A DNA stretch of 64,000 bases from RGIG3178 sp963674495 (GTDB taxonomy: Bacteria > Bacillota > Clostridia > Christensenellales > QAND01): the NCBI GenBank assembly GCA_963674495.2, contig CAXXLG010000003.1:1-64000 (forward strand). The letters run 5' to 3'. The first letter of the stretch is position 1, and every line of letters begins with the position of its first letter. Both the position numbers and the translations under genes were made by a program. A model generated the notes under the pieces. That model searched no databases, was not told where the DNA came from, and was given only the letters and a program-made list of their open reading frames with translations. Below are positions 52,838 through 61,828 of the stretch, in pieces.

Positions 52838-53866
52838 ATGACAAACAGTTATGCAGAGGCGGGTGTCGATGTTCAGGCCGGCTACGATGCCGTATCGCGT
52901 ATCAAGAAACTGGCGAATAAAACCTTCGATCAAAACGTACTCAGCGGTCTGGGCGGTTTCGGTGGGTTCTATGCGCTCAATGATGCCAAAACCATGCAAG
53001 CCCCCGTGCTAATCTCCGGTGCCGATGGCGTGGGAACCAAACTGAAACTGGCGATGGTGTTGGACAAGCACGATACCGTTGGCATCGATTGTGTGGCGAT
53101 GTGCGTCAACGATATCGCATGCCACGGCGCGAGGCCGCTGTTTTTCTTGGATTATATTGCTGTGGGAAAGCTTGTCCCCGAGCGCGCCGCCATGATCGTA
53201 AAGGGCGTGGCGGACGGCTGCATCAAAGCGGGTTGTGCGCTGATTGGCGGAGAGACGGCGGAGATGCCGGGGTTCTATGGCGAGGATGAATACGATCTGG
53301 CGGGATTTGCCGTCGGTTTGGCGGATAAGCAGGCCCTCATCGACGGCAGCGCCATCAAAGTGGGTGACGTTCTGATCGGGCTTGGATCTTCCGGCGTGCA
53401 CAGCAACGGGTTTTCGCTGATACGTAAAATATTTCCCATCACGAAGCAGGGATTGAACGTCCGTATCGCCGAGCTTGGGCAAACGCTGGGTGAAGCGCTG
53501 TTGTGTCCGACACGAATTTACGTAAAGCCTGTACTTAGCGCCATGCAAACGGTTTCGCTGCACGGCATTGCGCACATCACCGGAGGCGGATTTATCGAGA
53601 ACGTACCGCGTATCATGCCCGATGGCAACTGCGCGATTATAGAGCTGAACAAGTGCAAAACGCCGCCGCTTTTTGATCTGATTGAAAAGCAGGGCAAACT
53701 TGATCGCATGGATATGTACAACATCTTCAACATGGGGATCGGTATGGTCGTTGCGGTAGATCAAGACGAGGCGGACAAAGCGGTGCGCGCATTTTGTGAT
53801 GCGGGAGAAACGGCGCATATCATCGGTCGCGTCGAAGCGGGCGAAGAGAAGGTGAAGCTAAGGTGA
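52838..53866 (+). CDS. purM: Phosphoribosylformylglycinamidine cyclo-ligase
   Basis: 342 residues; AAAGGAG before the ATG. GLGGFGGFYAL, SGADGVGTKLKLA, GGETAEMPGFY and HITGGGFIENVPR are AIR synthetase motifs. Converts FGAM to AIR using ATP. Overlaps purN by four bases. Confidence 0.96.
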   Translation: MTNSYAEAGVDVQAGYDAVSRIKKLANKTFDQNVLSGLGGFGGFYALNDAKTMQAPVLISGADGVGTKLKLAMVLDKHDTVGIDCVAMCVNDIACHGARPLFFLDYIAVGKLVPERAAMIVKGVADGCIKAGCALIGGETAEMPGFYGEDEYDLAGFAVGLADKQALIDGSAIKVGDVLIGLGSSGVHSNGFSLIRKIFPITKQGLNVRIAELGQTLGEALLCPTRIYVKPVLSAMQTVSLHGIAHITGGGFIENVPRIMPDGNCAIIELNKCKTPPLFDLIEKQGKLDRMDMYNIFNMGIGMVVAVDQDEADKAVRAFCDAGETAHIIGRVEAGEEKVKLR

Positions 53867-54492
53867 AGCGTTTTACGGTATTGGTTTCAGGCGGCGGCAC
53901 CAACCTTCAAAGCCTGATTGACCGTGTTGAGGACGGGACGATACACGCTTGCATAGCCAGCGTGATTTCATCGCGCAGCGACGCGTATGCGTTGACAAGG
54001 GCACGGGACCACGGCATCAAAACGCATGTGATCAGCAGAAAAATATGCGGCTCGCAACAGGCCTGCGACAGGGCGTTGCTGGATGCGCTGTCAGAGGATG
54101 AAGCGGACTTTGTGGTGTTGGCCGGGTATCTGTCCATTTTGGGACAAGCGGTGGTGCAGGCATACAAAAACCGCATATTGAACGTGCATCCCGCGCTGCT
54201 TCCCAGCTTTGGTGGCAGGGGATACTATGGTATTCATGTGCACGAAGCAGTGCTCAAGGCCGGCGTTAAAGTGACTGGTGCAACGGTGCACTTTGTGGAT
54301 GAGGGTACGGATACCGGGCCCATTGTTGTGCAAGGATGTGTTTCCGTGTTGGCCGGAGATACGCCGGAGGTTTTGCAGCAACGTGTTATGCAGATCGAGC
54401 ATCAACTGCTGCCAAAGGCCGTAGCGTGGATGGCGAAGGATAAACTGCGCGTTGTAGGCAGAGAGGTTATCATCGAGGAGGAAAGGGAATGA
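53863..54492 (+). CDS. purN: Phosphoribosylglycinamide formyltransferase
   Basis: 209 residues from a GTG overlapping the purM stop. VLVSGGGTNLQSLID, ILNVHPALLPSFGGRGYYG (catalytic His, with the preceding Asn) and GATVHFVDEGTDTGPIVVQ (Asp) match PurN, which uses 10-formyltetrahydrofolate. Overlaps purH by four bases. Confidence 0.95.
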   Translation: MKRFTVLVSGGGTNLQSLIDRVEDGTIHACIASVISSRSDAYALTRARDHGIKTHVISRKICGSQQACDRALLDALSEDEADFVVLAGYLSILGQAVVQAYKNRILNVHPALLPSFGGRGYYGIHVHEAVLKAGVKVTGATVHFVDEGTDTGPIVVQGCVSVLAGDTPEVLQQRVMQIEHQLLPKAVAWMAKDKLRVVGREVIIEEERE

Positions 54493-56039
54493 ACAAACGG
54501 GCATTTATCAGCGTATCGGACAAGGCGGGCGTAGCAGCGTTCGCTAAACAACTGCATGAACTGGGATTTGAGATCGTGAGCACAGGAGGAACCGAGCGCG
54601 TGATCAAAAAAAGCGGCGTGCCCGTCACCAACGTGAGCGATATCACCGATTTTCCCGAATGCCTGGATGGTCGCGTGAAAACGTTGCATCCCATGGTGCA
54701 TGCAGGAATTTTAGCCATGCGGGAAAATCCCGAACATATGCGGCAGATCAAGGAGCTTGGCGTTACACCCATTGACGTGGTGTGCGTCAATCTGTACCCT
54801 TTCAAGCAAACCATGCTCAAGCCAAACGTGAGTTTTGAGGAATGCATTGAAAACATCGACATCGGCGGTCCCAGCATGCTGCGCGCCGCGGCGAAAAACC
54901 ATCGCGACGTGGCGGTGGTGGTGGACAGCGCCGACTACGATGGTATCATCGATGAGCTTAAGGCAGACGGCGTTATCGGGATGGAAACGAAGAGGCGGTT
55001 ATGCTACAAGGTATTTGCGCATACCGCTGCATACGACGCCATGATCGCAGCGTACCTGCAAAAGCAGACGGGCGCCTCATCCTTGCCGGAGGAACTGACT
55101 CTGACATATGAGAAGGTACAGGAACTGCGCTACGGTGAAAACCCGCATCAGAAGGCGGCGTTTTACAGCGAGATCGATGCGCCAAGCTGTTCGTTAACGC
55201 GCGCCGAACAGCTTGGCGGCAAAGCGCTATCCTACAACAATATCGCGGATGCAAACGCGGCGTTGGAGCTTTTGCGTGAATTTGGTGATGAAACGAAGCA
55301 GGTGGCGGTGGTGGCGCTAAAACATGCCAACCCCTGTGGCGTTGCTTTGGCGAAAACGCTAAAGGAAGCCTATGACAAGGCCTTTGCGGCGGACCCGGTA
55401 TCGATTTTCGGGGGCATCGTTGCTACCAATGCACAGGTGGATGCGGACACCGCCAAGAAGCTGGTAAAAATATTTTTGGAGATCGTGATCGCTCCGTCCT
55501 ACTCTGTGGAAGCATTGGCGATATTAAAAACCAAAAAAAATCTACGCGTTTTGCGTCTGTCGGGGATCAATGAACCGATCGGCGAGGATGCGCTAGAGAT
55601 GAAAAAGGTGATGGGCGGCCTGTTGGTACAGGATTTCAATCAGGGATTTATGAAGGATTGCACGGTGGTGACCAAGCGTCAGCCGACGGAGGAAGAAATG
55701 AAACAGCTATGCTTGGCATGGCGTATCGTAAAGCATGTAAAATCCAACGGCATCTGCCTGGTCAGGGACAATGCCAGCACCGGCGTGGCGCCTGGACAGG
55801 TAAACCGAATCTGGGCGGTGCAGCAGGCCATTGGGCATGCGGGGGATTTGGCAAAGGGATCTGTTTTGGCGTCGGATGCGTTTTTTCCGTTCGAGGATTG
55901 CGTTGTGGCGGCGGCGAAGGCAGGCGTTACTGCCATCATCCAGCCGGGCGGTAGCATAAAGGACAAGGACAGCATCGAAGCCGCGGACGAAAACGGTATC
56001 GCCATGGTTATGACGGGCATGCGTCACTTCAAGCATTAA
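54489..56039 (+). CDS. purH: Bifunctional AICAR formyltransferase / IMP cyclohydrolase
   Basis: 516 residues. N-terminal cyclohydrolase (RAFISVSDKAGVAAFA, STGGTERVIKKSGVPV, DGRVKTLHP, NLYPFKQT, NIDIGGPSMLRAAAKNH) and C-terminal transformylase (LRYGENPHQKAAFY, ALKHANPCGVAL, GIVATNAQVD, AGQVNRIWAV, FPFEDCV, AAKAGVTAIIQPGGSIKD). Completes IMP synthesis. Confidence 0.97.
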   Translation: MNKRAFISVSDKAGVAAFAKQLHELGFEIVSTGGTERVIKKSGVPVTNVSDITDFPECLDGRVKTLHPMVHAGILAMRENPEHMRQIKELGVTPIDVVCVNLYPFKQTMLKPNVSFEECIENIDIGGPSMLRAAAKNHRDVAVVVDSADYDGIIDELKADGVIGMETKRRLCYKVFAHTAAYDAMIAAYLQKQTGASSLPEELTLTYEKVQELRYGENPHQKAAFYSEIDAPSCSLTRAEQLGGKALSYNNIADANAALELLREFGDETKQVAVVALKHANPCGVALAKTLKEAYDKAFAADPVSIFGGIVATNAQVDADTAKKLVKIFLEIVIAPSYSVEALAILKTKKNLRVLRLSGINEPIGEDALEMKKVMGGLLVQDFNQGFMKDCTVVTKRQPTEEEMKQLCLAWRIVKHVKSNGICLVRDNASTGVAPGQVNRIWAVQQAIGHAGDLAKGSVLASDAFFPFEDCVVAAAKAGVTAIIQPGGSIKDKDSIEAADENGIAMVMTGMRHFKH

Positions 56040-56051
56040 GGGGTAAAACGG

Positions 56052-57308
56052 ATGAAGATTCTGGTCATCGGCGGCGGCGGCCGTGAACACGCCGTTATTT
56101 GGAAACTGGCACAGGAAAAGCAGCACGAACTCTATTGTGCACCGGGTAATGCGGGCATCGCACAATTGGCAACCTGTGTGGATATTGGGGCAACGGAACT
56201 TGAAAGAATCGCGGATTATGCTGTGCAGCAGGCGTTTGATCTGGTTGTTGTTACCCCGGACGATCCACTGGCGCTGGGACTGGTTGATTTGTTGACGGCG
56301 CGCGGTATCCGCGCGTTCGGGCCGTCAAAGGCGGCGGCACAGATCGAGGCCAGTAAGGTGTTCTCCAAGCGGCTGATGCGGCAATATCAGATTCCGACGG
56401 CGGCTTTTGCTGTGTTTGACGATGTGAAGGCGGCATGTGCCTACGTGCAAAAACAGTCGGTGCCCATCGTAGTCAAGGCGGACGGACTGGCGCTGGGCAA
56501 GGGCGTATTCATCTGTCAGACTGTGCAGGAAGCGCTTGACGCCATCGATTCCATCATGGTGCAACGCGCCTTTGGCAAAGCGGGCATACGCGTGGTTGTG
56601 GAGGAATATATGATGGGACCGGAAGTTTCGCTCCTATGCTTTTGCGACGGAAAAAACGTGGTGCCGATGCCCGCTGCCCAGGACCATAAACGCGCATATG
56701 ACGGGGACAAGGGGCCCAATACCGGCGGTATGGGCGCATTCGCTCCTACGCCTACTTTGTCAAAGGAGCTTCAAGACGAGATAGTTAAAACCATTGTAAT
56801 GCCAACGGTCAATGCCATGATCAAGGAAGGCCGCGAATTTCACGGCGTTTTGTATTGCGGTTTGATGCTGACCAAGGACGGTACAAAGGTACTCGAATAC
56901 AACGCGCGCTTTGGCGATCCAGAAACACAGGCCATTTTGCCACTGATGAAATCGCCGCTGTCCGAAGCGCTTTTGGCCACCATTGATGGGACATTGGATT
57001 CGTGTGAAATTCAATTTTCCGATGAAGCCTGCGTATGCATTGTTGCGGCGTCAGGTGGGTATCCGGTCAAATATCAAAAGGGCTTTGAGATTTATGGCAT
57101 CGATCAATGCAAAGCATTGGGCGCGTGGGTCTTTCATGCCGGAACGACTCAAAAGGACGGGGAATATTTGACAAACGGCGGCCGTGTACTGGGCGTTGTT
57201 GCGTGCGCACAAACGTTGCCGCAGGCAATCGGGAGGGCGTATGAAGCGATGGATGTGATTGATTATACCGGCAAACACGTCCGTAAAGACATTGGCATGA
57301 AACCGTAA
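56052..57308 (+). CDS. purD: Phosphoribosylamine-glycine ligase
   Basis: 418 residues, ATP-grasp fold: KILVIGGGGREHAVIWKLA, FGPSKAAAQIEASK, VPIVVKADGLALGKGV, VVEEYMMGPEVSLLCFCDGK, QDHKRAYDGDKGPNTGGMGAF, EYNARFGDPETQAIL. Last gene of the run; purF, purC, purL, purQ and purB are not in the window. Confidence 0.97.
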   Translation: MKILVIGGGGREHAVIWKLAQEKQHELYCAPGNAGIAQLATCVDIGATELERIADYAVQQAFDLVVVTPDDPLALGLVDLLTARGIRAFGPSKAAAQIEASKVFSKRLMRQYQIPTAAFAVFDDVKAACAYVQKQSVPIVVKADGLALGKGVFICQTVQEALDAIDSIMVQRAFGKAGIRVVVEEYMMGPEVSLLCFCDGKNVVPMPAAQDHKRAYDGDKGPNTGGMGAFAPTPTLSKELQDEIVKTIVMPTVNAMIKEGREFHGVLYCGLMLTKDGTKVLEYNARFGDPETQAILPLMKSPLSEALLATIDGTLDSCEIQFSDEACVCIVAASGGYPVKYQKGFEIYGIDQCKALGAWVFHAGTTQKDGEYLTNGGRVLGVVACAQTLPQAIGRAYEAMDVIDYTGKHVRKDIGMKP

Positions 57309-57332
57309 ACCAGCTTATAAGATGGTATACAA

Positions 57333-57363
57333 AAGGCATGGGCATCCCCATGCCTTGTTTTTT
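57333..57363 (+). terminator. Terminator after purD
   Basis: AAGGCATGGG / CCCATGCCTT with a short loop, followed by GTTTTTT. Confidence 0.85.
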
Positions 57364-57587
57364 GGATGAAGAGGTCATGGTAACAGCGGGGATTTGTCAA
57401 ACCTGCAATATGAGAAAGCGGATTGTTTCCCATTTCATCGTCCATGTCATGCAGGATGCACACCAATGCATCAAAAAAGCATTGGTCATGCCAAAATACG
57501 CGAACATGCCGTTTGAGCGGTTGGATTAACGAGGTCTACCATATAGAAATATAGGTTTACATGACCGGAAAATATAGGATGGGGCGG

Positions 57588-58127
57588 TTAATCCGTTTCG
57601 GAAGGTTCAATGCGTTGGGGATCGGCATAGCGCAACAGCGACCCGTAGACCTCCGGCGCGGCCTGCGTCCATTGCTTGCACAGAGCGTCCGCCTGTTCCA
57701 TGGTGGACAGGTTGACGGTTAGCTGAAGCAGCATGATGCCGCATTCAATGATGCTCAACTCCGCGATGTATTGCCCGGGCTCCATCTTATGATAATCAGC
57801 CAGATAGACGATGGCAAGCCGTGCCTTTTTCCGCATGTGTTGCGCGTCCTGTTCCAGACGGTTACGCTGGGAAAGGGGGATTTCGCGGTACAACTGCTCC
57901 AACGTCTTGATGCCGTTATCCGTAATTTGGTAGCGGCGCTCCGCCGTAAACACGGCGCTGGCCGCGATCAACCCTTGGTTGAAGAGATCGTTTAACGCCG
58001 TTTGAAGAACAAAATAGGATAACCAGGGATCGCAGAATTCCCACAGATCCTCACGGCTGACCGGCGAACGCGTCTGCTCGATCAGATAGAGCAATTTAAG
58101 CTTGTCCATGAGCAGTTTGGCCGACAT
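57588..58127 (-). CDS. DUF4364 family protein, winged-helix-like
   Basis: 179 residues from ATG 58127, behind GGGAGGAATGC; the frame continues upstream without protein-like content. N-terminal part resembles a winged helix (KLKLLYLIEQTRSPVSREDLWEFC...LQTALNDLFNQGLIAAS...YQITDNGIKTLEQL); the rest is an alpha/beta domain (LAIVYLADYHKMEPGQYIAELSI...IMLLQLTVNLSTMEQADALCKQW). Found widely in Clostridia; a transcription regulator role is inferred from the fold only. Divergent from the tRNA genes. Confidence 0.82.
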   Translation of the reverse strand: MSAKLLMDKLKLLYLIEQTRSPVSREDLWEFCDPWLSYFVLQTALNDLFNQGLIAASAVFTAERRYQITDNGIKTLEQLYREIPLSQRNRLEQDAQHMRKKARLAIVYLADYHKMEPGQYIAELSIIECGIMLLQLTVNLSTMEQADALCKQWTQAAPEVYGSLLRYADPQRIEPSETD

Positions 58128-58279
58128 GCGCATTCCTCCCGTACCATGATATCGGATTCTGCCGGACGATGCAAGCACCGACCAGAGTCCGTTATCTTTA
58201 CCGTACGAAGGCGTGTGTGCATTTACGCAAACAATACGTCGATACAGTTTTAAAATGCAGGACAAGGATGAATGAGGGC

Positions 58280-58307
58280 TTGCAATGTCGGCAAAATTAT
58301 GTATAAT
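58280..58307 (+). promoter_or_regulatory. Promoter of the tRNA cluster
   Basis: TTGCAA, 16 bases, TATAAT; expected start near 58314, 11 bases before tRNA-Val. Confidence 0.65.
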
Positions 58308-58324
58308 AAATGTTGCGGTTGGCG

Positions 58325-58401
58325 TGGGCGGTTAGCTCAGCTGGTAGAGCATCACGTTGACATCGTGGAGGTCGCTGGTTCAAGCCCAGTATCGCCCACC
58401 A
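58325..58401 (+). tRNA. tRNA-Val (GAC)
   Basis: Acceptor TGGGCGG / TCGCCCA, anticodon stem TCACG / CGTGG with loop TTGACAT (anticodon GAC), T-loop GGTTCAAGCC and encoded CCA. Confidence 0.95.
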
Positions 58402-58601
58402 GCAACCGGGTTCCTGTGGTGTGCGTTACGCTTCCTTTTTTAAACCCACAGATTTACATTGGGAGCTTGGAGTTCATGTTCCAAGTACGCCAGGCCCGCA
58501 TTTATGCGGGATCGCGGAAAGGGCAGACAGAGCACCCACCTGCCACAGAGGCGGGTTGTAAACAGGGGGGCGGACGGCACTGCGGGACATTTATTTGGCA
58601 A

Positions 58602-58675
58602 AGCGGAATTGTGTAATGGTAGCACCTACGACTCTGACTCGTATTGTCTAGGTTCAAATCCTAGTTCCGCTGCCA
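58602..58675 (+). tRNA. tRNA-Gln (CTG)
   Basis: Acceptor AGCGGAA / TTCCGCT, anticodon stem TACGA / TCGTA with loop CTCTGAC (anticodon CTG), T-arm CTAGG TTCAAAT CCTAG, encoded CCA. It lies 200 bases after tRNA-Val; that interval holds no gene I can support. Confidence 0.95.
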
Positions 58676-58678
58676 CAT

Positions 58679-58753
58679 GGCTCCTTGGTCAAGCGGTTAA
58701 GACACCGCCCTCTCAAGGCGGTAACAGGGGTTCGATTCCCCTAGGAGCTACCA
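58679..58753 (+). tRNA. tRNA-Glu (CTC)
   Basis: Acceptor GGCTCCT / AGGAGCT (first pair G-T), anticodon stem CCGCC / GGCGG with loop CTCTCAA (anticodon CTC), T-arm GGGG TTCGATT CCCC, encoded CCA. Three bases after tRNA-Gln. Confidence 0.95.
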
Positions 58754-58756
58754 CGA

Positions 58757-58783
58757 GAAAAGCCCTTAACAAAGGGCTTTTTT
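58757..58783 (+). terminator. Terminator of the tRNA cluster
   Basis: AAAAGCCCTT / AAGGGCTTTTTT immediately downstream of tRNA-Glu. Confidence 0.9.
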
Positions 58784-59285
58784 GCTTTTGTGCCGTGTTA
58801 CGTGTTTCATGGTCCATAGAGTATCATTAACGCGTGAGGTCAATTTGTCATGAAATACCATTCAAACGTGTATGAGTCATATTTTTATTGCGGTGATACA
58901 TTTCTAAGTTTTCCTATAACAGTACGATGAGAGAGTTGCGGATAAAAGCGCCGCAATCAATTGCATACGACTGACCGTCGGCATACAATTTTTATTCTAA
59001 ATATCATTCTTTTTATACCGGTTTATAGTTTAATTTAGGGCGCATATGAATATCTGCATATAATTGGAATTGCCACGCCAAAAAGCATATAATATCATGG
59101 TAGGCTAGATGCATGGAGTATAAGGCATTTATGCCTATGAGCTCAAACACTTTTATATTGATATTTTATCAGTCATTCACAAATCAAGGATCATTCAAAC
59201 GCAATCTTCTATTCCCTCATGATGGCCAATACAAAGCTAAGGTTATTAGCCTTGTGTTTTATATGAATGGAAAGGGGAAGCACAA
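58784..59285. other. AT-rich region upstream of the nagA cluster
   Basis: 502 bases with no supported gene. TATAAT occurs at 59059-59064 and 59088-59093; the second has TTGGAA 18 bases upstream (59064-59069) and is a candidate nagA promoter with a leader of about 190 bases. Confidence 0.4.
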
Positions 59286-60473
59286 ATGGGAAAAGCAATC
59301 GCTCTAAAATCCAAAAGGATGGTCACGCCGCATGCGCTGGTGCCGGACGGCATCGTGGTATTTGAGGACGGGTGCATCGCCGCCGTTGGCACACAAAGTA
59401 CGGTAATGGTACCACCGAGCACCGAGGTGGTGGATTGCGGAAACGACATCATCGCCCCCGGTCTGATGGACATCCATTGCCACGGGTTCGTTGGCGGGCG
59501 CGCCGGAGAAAGCCCGGAGAAAGCGCTGAACATGGCGCAGTTTATTTTGCGCGGAGGTACGACATCGTTTCTTCCGACCGTGAACACGGCTGAAGCGACC
59601 GCCAACATCGCCAAAGCGCGGCGGATACAGAAAGAGCAGGGGCTGTTTGGCGCGGATATTGCGGGCATCAATCTGGAAGGGCCTTTTGTGGAGCCCAAAA
59701 AAGTCCCGGGCGTCAATACGGGCGATGATGACAAACCGCTGCCCGATCTTGGCATACTCGAGGAAATCCTCAAAGCCGGCGAAGGTGGCGTACGCGTGAT
59801 GTGTCTGGGCATTTTATTGCCCGGCGCCGACAAGGTGGTGCACCGTCTGCGCGAAGAAGGCATATTGGTATCCATCGCCCATACCAAGGCGAACGCGCAG
59901 CAGTTCGAAGAAGCGGTGCAGTTGGGGTATAACCACGCCACGCACCTTTTCAACGTGATGACCGGACTGCATCATCGGCGGCCCGGTGTGGTGGGCGGCG
60001 TGCTGACACACGATGGAATGACCACCGAAATCATTGCCGACGGATTGCATGTACATCCATGGGCCATCGATATTGCCATACGCTGCAAAGGGCCGGACCG
60101 CCTGGCGCTTATTACCGATCTGTCGTTGGCTGGCGCAGAGGACGGAGATTATCCGAGCGGTGCTTTTGGCAGAGCCATCCCCATTGTCGTAAAAGATGGA
60201 ATTGCGCGCATCAAAGGATCAAACCCGAGTCAGGACAACACCATGGCAGGGAGTACGATGCTGCAAAACGTGGGCGTCAGAAACGTAATTAATATTGGCT
60301 ATCCCATGCACGTTGCTTTTAGAATGGCCACGTTGACGCCGGCGCGCATCATCGGCTTGGACCGCTATAAGGGCAGCCTCGAATACGGTAAGGACGCGGA
60401 CGTCATTGTGGTGGACGATGACATCAACATAAAAGCGGCCTATGTCATGGGCAAGAAGCTTTACGAGGCGTAA
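59286..60473 (+). CDS. nagA: N-acetylglucosamine-6-phosphate deacetylase family, paralogue 1
   Basis: 395 residues; AAAGGGG before the ATG. Amidohydrolase motifs: metal site DIHCHG (His64, His66), GTTSFLPT, LEGPF (metal Glu), VSIAHTKA, NHATHLFNVMTGLHHR, DGLHVHPWAI and the catalytic Asp in LITDLS; C-terminal TLTPARIIGLDRYKGSLEYGKDADVIVVDDD. It would deacetylate GlcNAc-6-P, feeding amino-sugar or cell-wall recycling. First of three adjacent paralogues sharing the start MGKAIALKSKRMV. Confidence 0.88.
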   Translation: MGKAIALKSKRMVTPHALVPDGIVVFEDGCIAAVGTQSTVMVPPSTEVVDCGNDIIAPGLMDIHCHGFVGGRAGESPEKALNMAQFILRGGTTSFLPTVNTAEATANIAKARRIQKEQGLFGADIAGINLEGPFVEPKKVPGVNTGDDDKPLPDLGILEEILKAGEGGVRVMCLGILLPGADKVVHRLREEGILVSIAHTKANAQQFEEAVQLGYNHATHLFNVMTGLHHRRPGVVGGVLTHDGMTTEIIADGLHVHPWAIDIAIRCKGPDRLALITDLSLAGAEDGDYPSGAFGRAIPIVVKDGIARIKGSNPSQDNTMAGSTMLQNVGVRNVINIGYPMHVAFRMATLTPARIIGLDRYKGSLEYGKDADVIVVDDDINIKAAYVMGKKLYEA

Positions 60474-60563
60474 ACATTGGTGGACACGGATGCCTGAGCG
60501 TTTTGCATTCTCTCAAAAAGCATTGCGCACGTTGTTCCAAAGGAAATCGAAAGGAGTACGACT

Positions 60564-61757
60564 GTGGGAAAAGCAATCGCACTGAAATCCAAAAGGATGG
60601 TGATGCCGCATGCGGTGGTGGCGGACGGCATCGTTGTGTTTGAAAACGGGTGTATTACCGCTGTGGGCAAACAAAGCACGGTGTCGGTGCCACCGGGCGC
60701 CGAGGTCGTGGACTGTGGCAATGACATCATCGCACCGGGGCTTATGGATATCCATTGCCACGGCACCATGGAGGGCCAGGCCGGCGACGGCGTAAGCAAG
60801 GCGCTGAACATGGCGAAATTTATCCTTCGTGGCGGGACGACCTCTTTTCTCCCGACTGCCTTGCATATCGCCCATACGGTCAACATCGCAAGGGCGCGGC
60901 AAATCCAGAAGGAGCGGGGTTTCGAAGGCGCGCATATGGTGGGTATCAATATGGAAGGGCCGTTCCTCGAGCCAAAGAGGGTCGCGGGCATCAACACGGG
61001 CGACGACGACGCACCGCTGCCGGATTTAGGTCTGCTTGAAGAAATCCTGAAAGCGGGTGAAGGCGGCGTGCGCGAAATGGGTCTGGGCATTCTGCTACCC
61101 GGTGCGGACAAGGTGGTGCACCGTCTTCGTGACGAGGGCATCGTGGTATCCATCGCACATACCAAGGCCACCGCGCAGCAGTTCACCGAAGCCATTCAGC
61201 TGGGTTACAACCATGCCACACACCTTTACAACGTGATGACGGGGTTGCACCATCGGCGGCCCGGTGTGGTGGGCGGTGTGTTGACCCATGACGGGATGAC
61301 CACCGAGATCATCGGCGACGGTCTGCACGTGCATCCTTGGGCGATGGACATTGCCATACGCTGCAAGGGGCCGGATCGCATCGCGCTGATTACCGATCTG
61401 ACCATCGCGGGCTGCGAGGACGGCGAATACGAGAAGGGTGTGTTCGGCGACGGAATCCCCATCGTGGTCAAGGACGGCATTGCGCGCATCAAGGGCAGCA
61501 ACGCGAATCAGGATAACACGATGGCCGGGAGTACGATGATGCTAAATGTGGGCGTTAGAAACGTCATTAAAATTGGCTATCCCATGCACGTCGCCTTTAG
61601 AATGGCCACATTGACGCCGGCACGCATCATCGGCATGGGCCGCTCTAAAGGCAGCCTCGAATACGGAAAGGACGCGGATATTATTGTGGTGGACGACGAC
61701 ATCAACGTAAAAGCGGCCTATGTCAAAGGCAAGAAGCTGTATGAAGTTTCACGGTGA
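60564..61757 (+). CDS. N-acetylglucosamine-6-phosphate deacetylase family, paralogue 2
   Basis: 397 residues from a GTG behind AAAGGAG. All metal and catalytic motifs of paralogue 1 are kept (DIHCHG, MEGPF, VSIAHTKA, THLYNVMTGLHHRRPG, LITDLT). Closest to paralogue 1, including long identical stretches in the middle and C-terminal parts, with differences concentrated in the region after DIHCHG (TMEGQAGDG versus FVGGRAGES) and in the loop after ITDL. 90 bases separate it from paralogue 1. Substrate may differ. Confidence 0.86.
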   Translation: MGKAIALKSKRMVMPHAVVADGIVVFENGCITAVGKQSTVSVPPGAEVVDCGNDIIAPGLMDIHCHGTMEGQAGDGVSKALNMAKFILRGGTTSFLPTALHIAHTVNIARARQIQKERGFEGAHMVGINMEGPFLEPKRVAGINTGDDDAPLPDLGLLEEILKAGEGGVREMGLGILLPGADKVVHRLRDEGIVVSIAHTKATAQQFTEAIQLGYNHATHLYNVMTGLHHRRPGVVGGVLTHDGMTTEIIGDGLHVHPWAMDIAIRCKGPDRIALITDLTIAGCEDGEYEKGVFGDGIPIVVKDGIARIKGSNANQDNTMAGSTMMLNVGVRNVIKIGYPMHVAFRMATLTPARIIGMGRSKGSLEYGKDADIIVVDDDINVKAAYVKGKKLYEVSR

Positions 61758-61828
61758 CGTTTTGCTGTGATGTATGCACGCTGCCGCGGAACGGGCGTAC
61801 GCTCGGTATCGATATAAAGGAGTACGGC

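Noticed and set aside
58459..58830. 123-codon frame running through tRNA-Gln and tRNA-Glu
   Set aside because: It is a read-through of tRNA genes and has no ribosome binding site.
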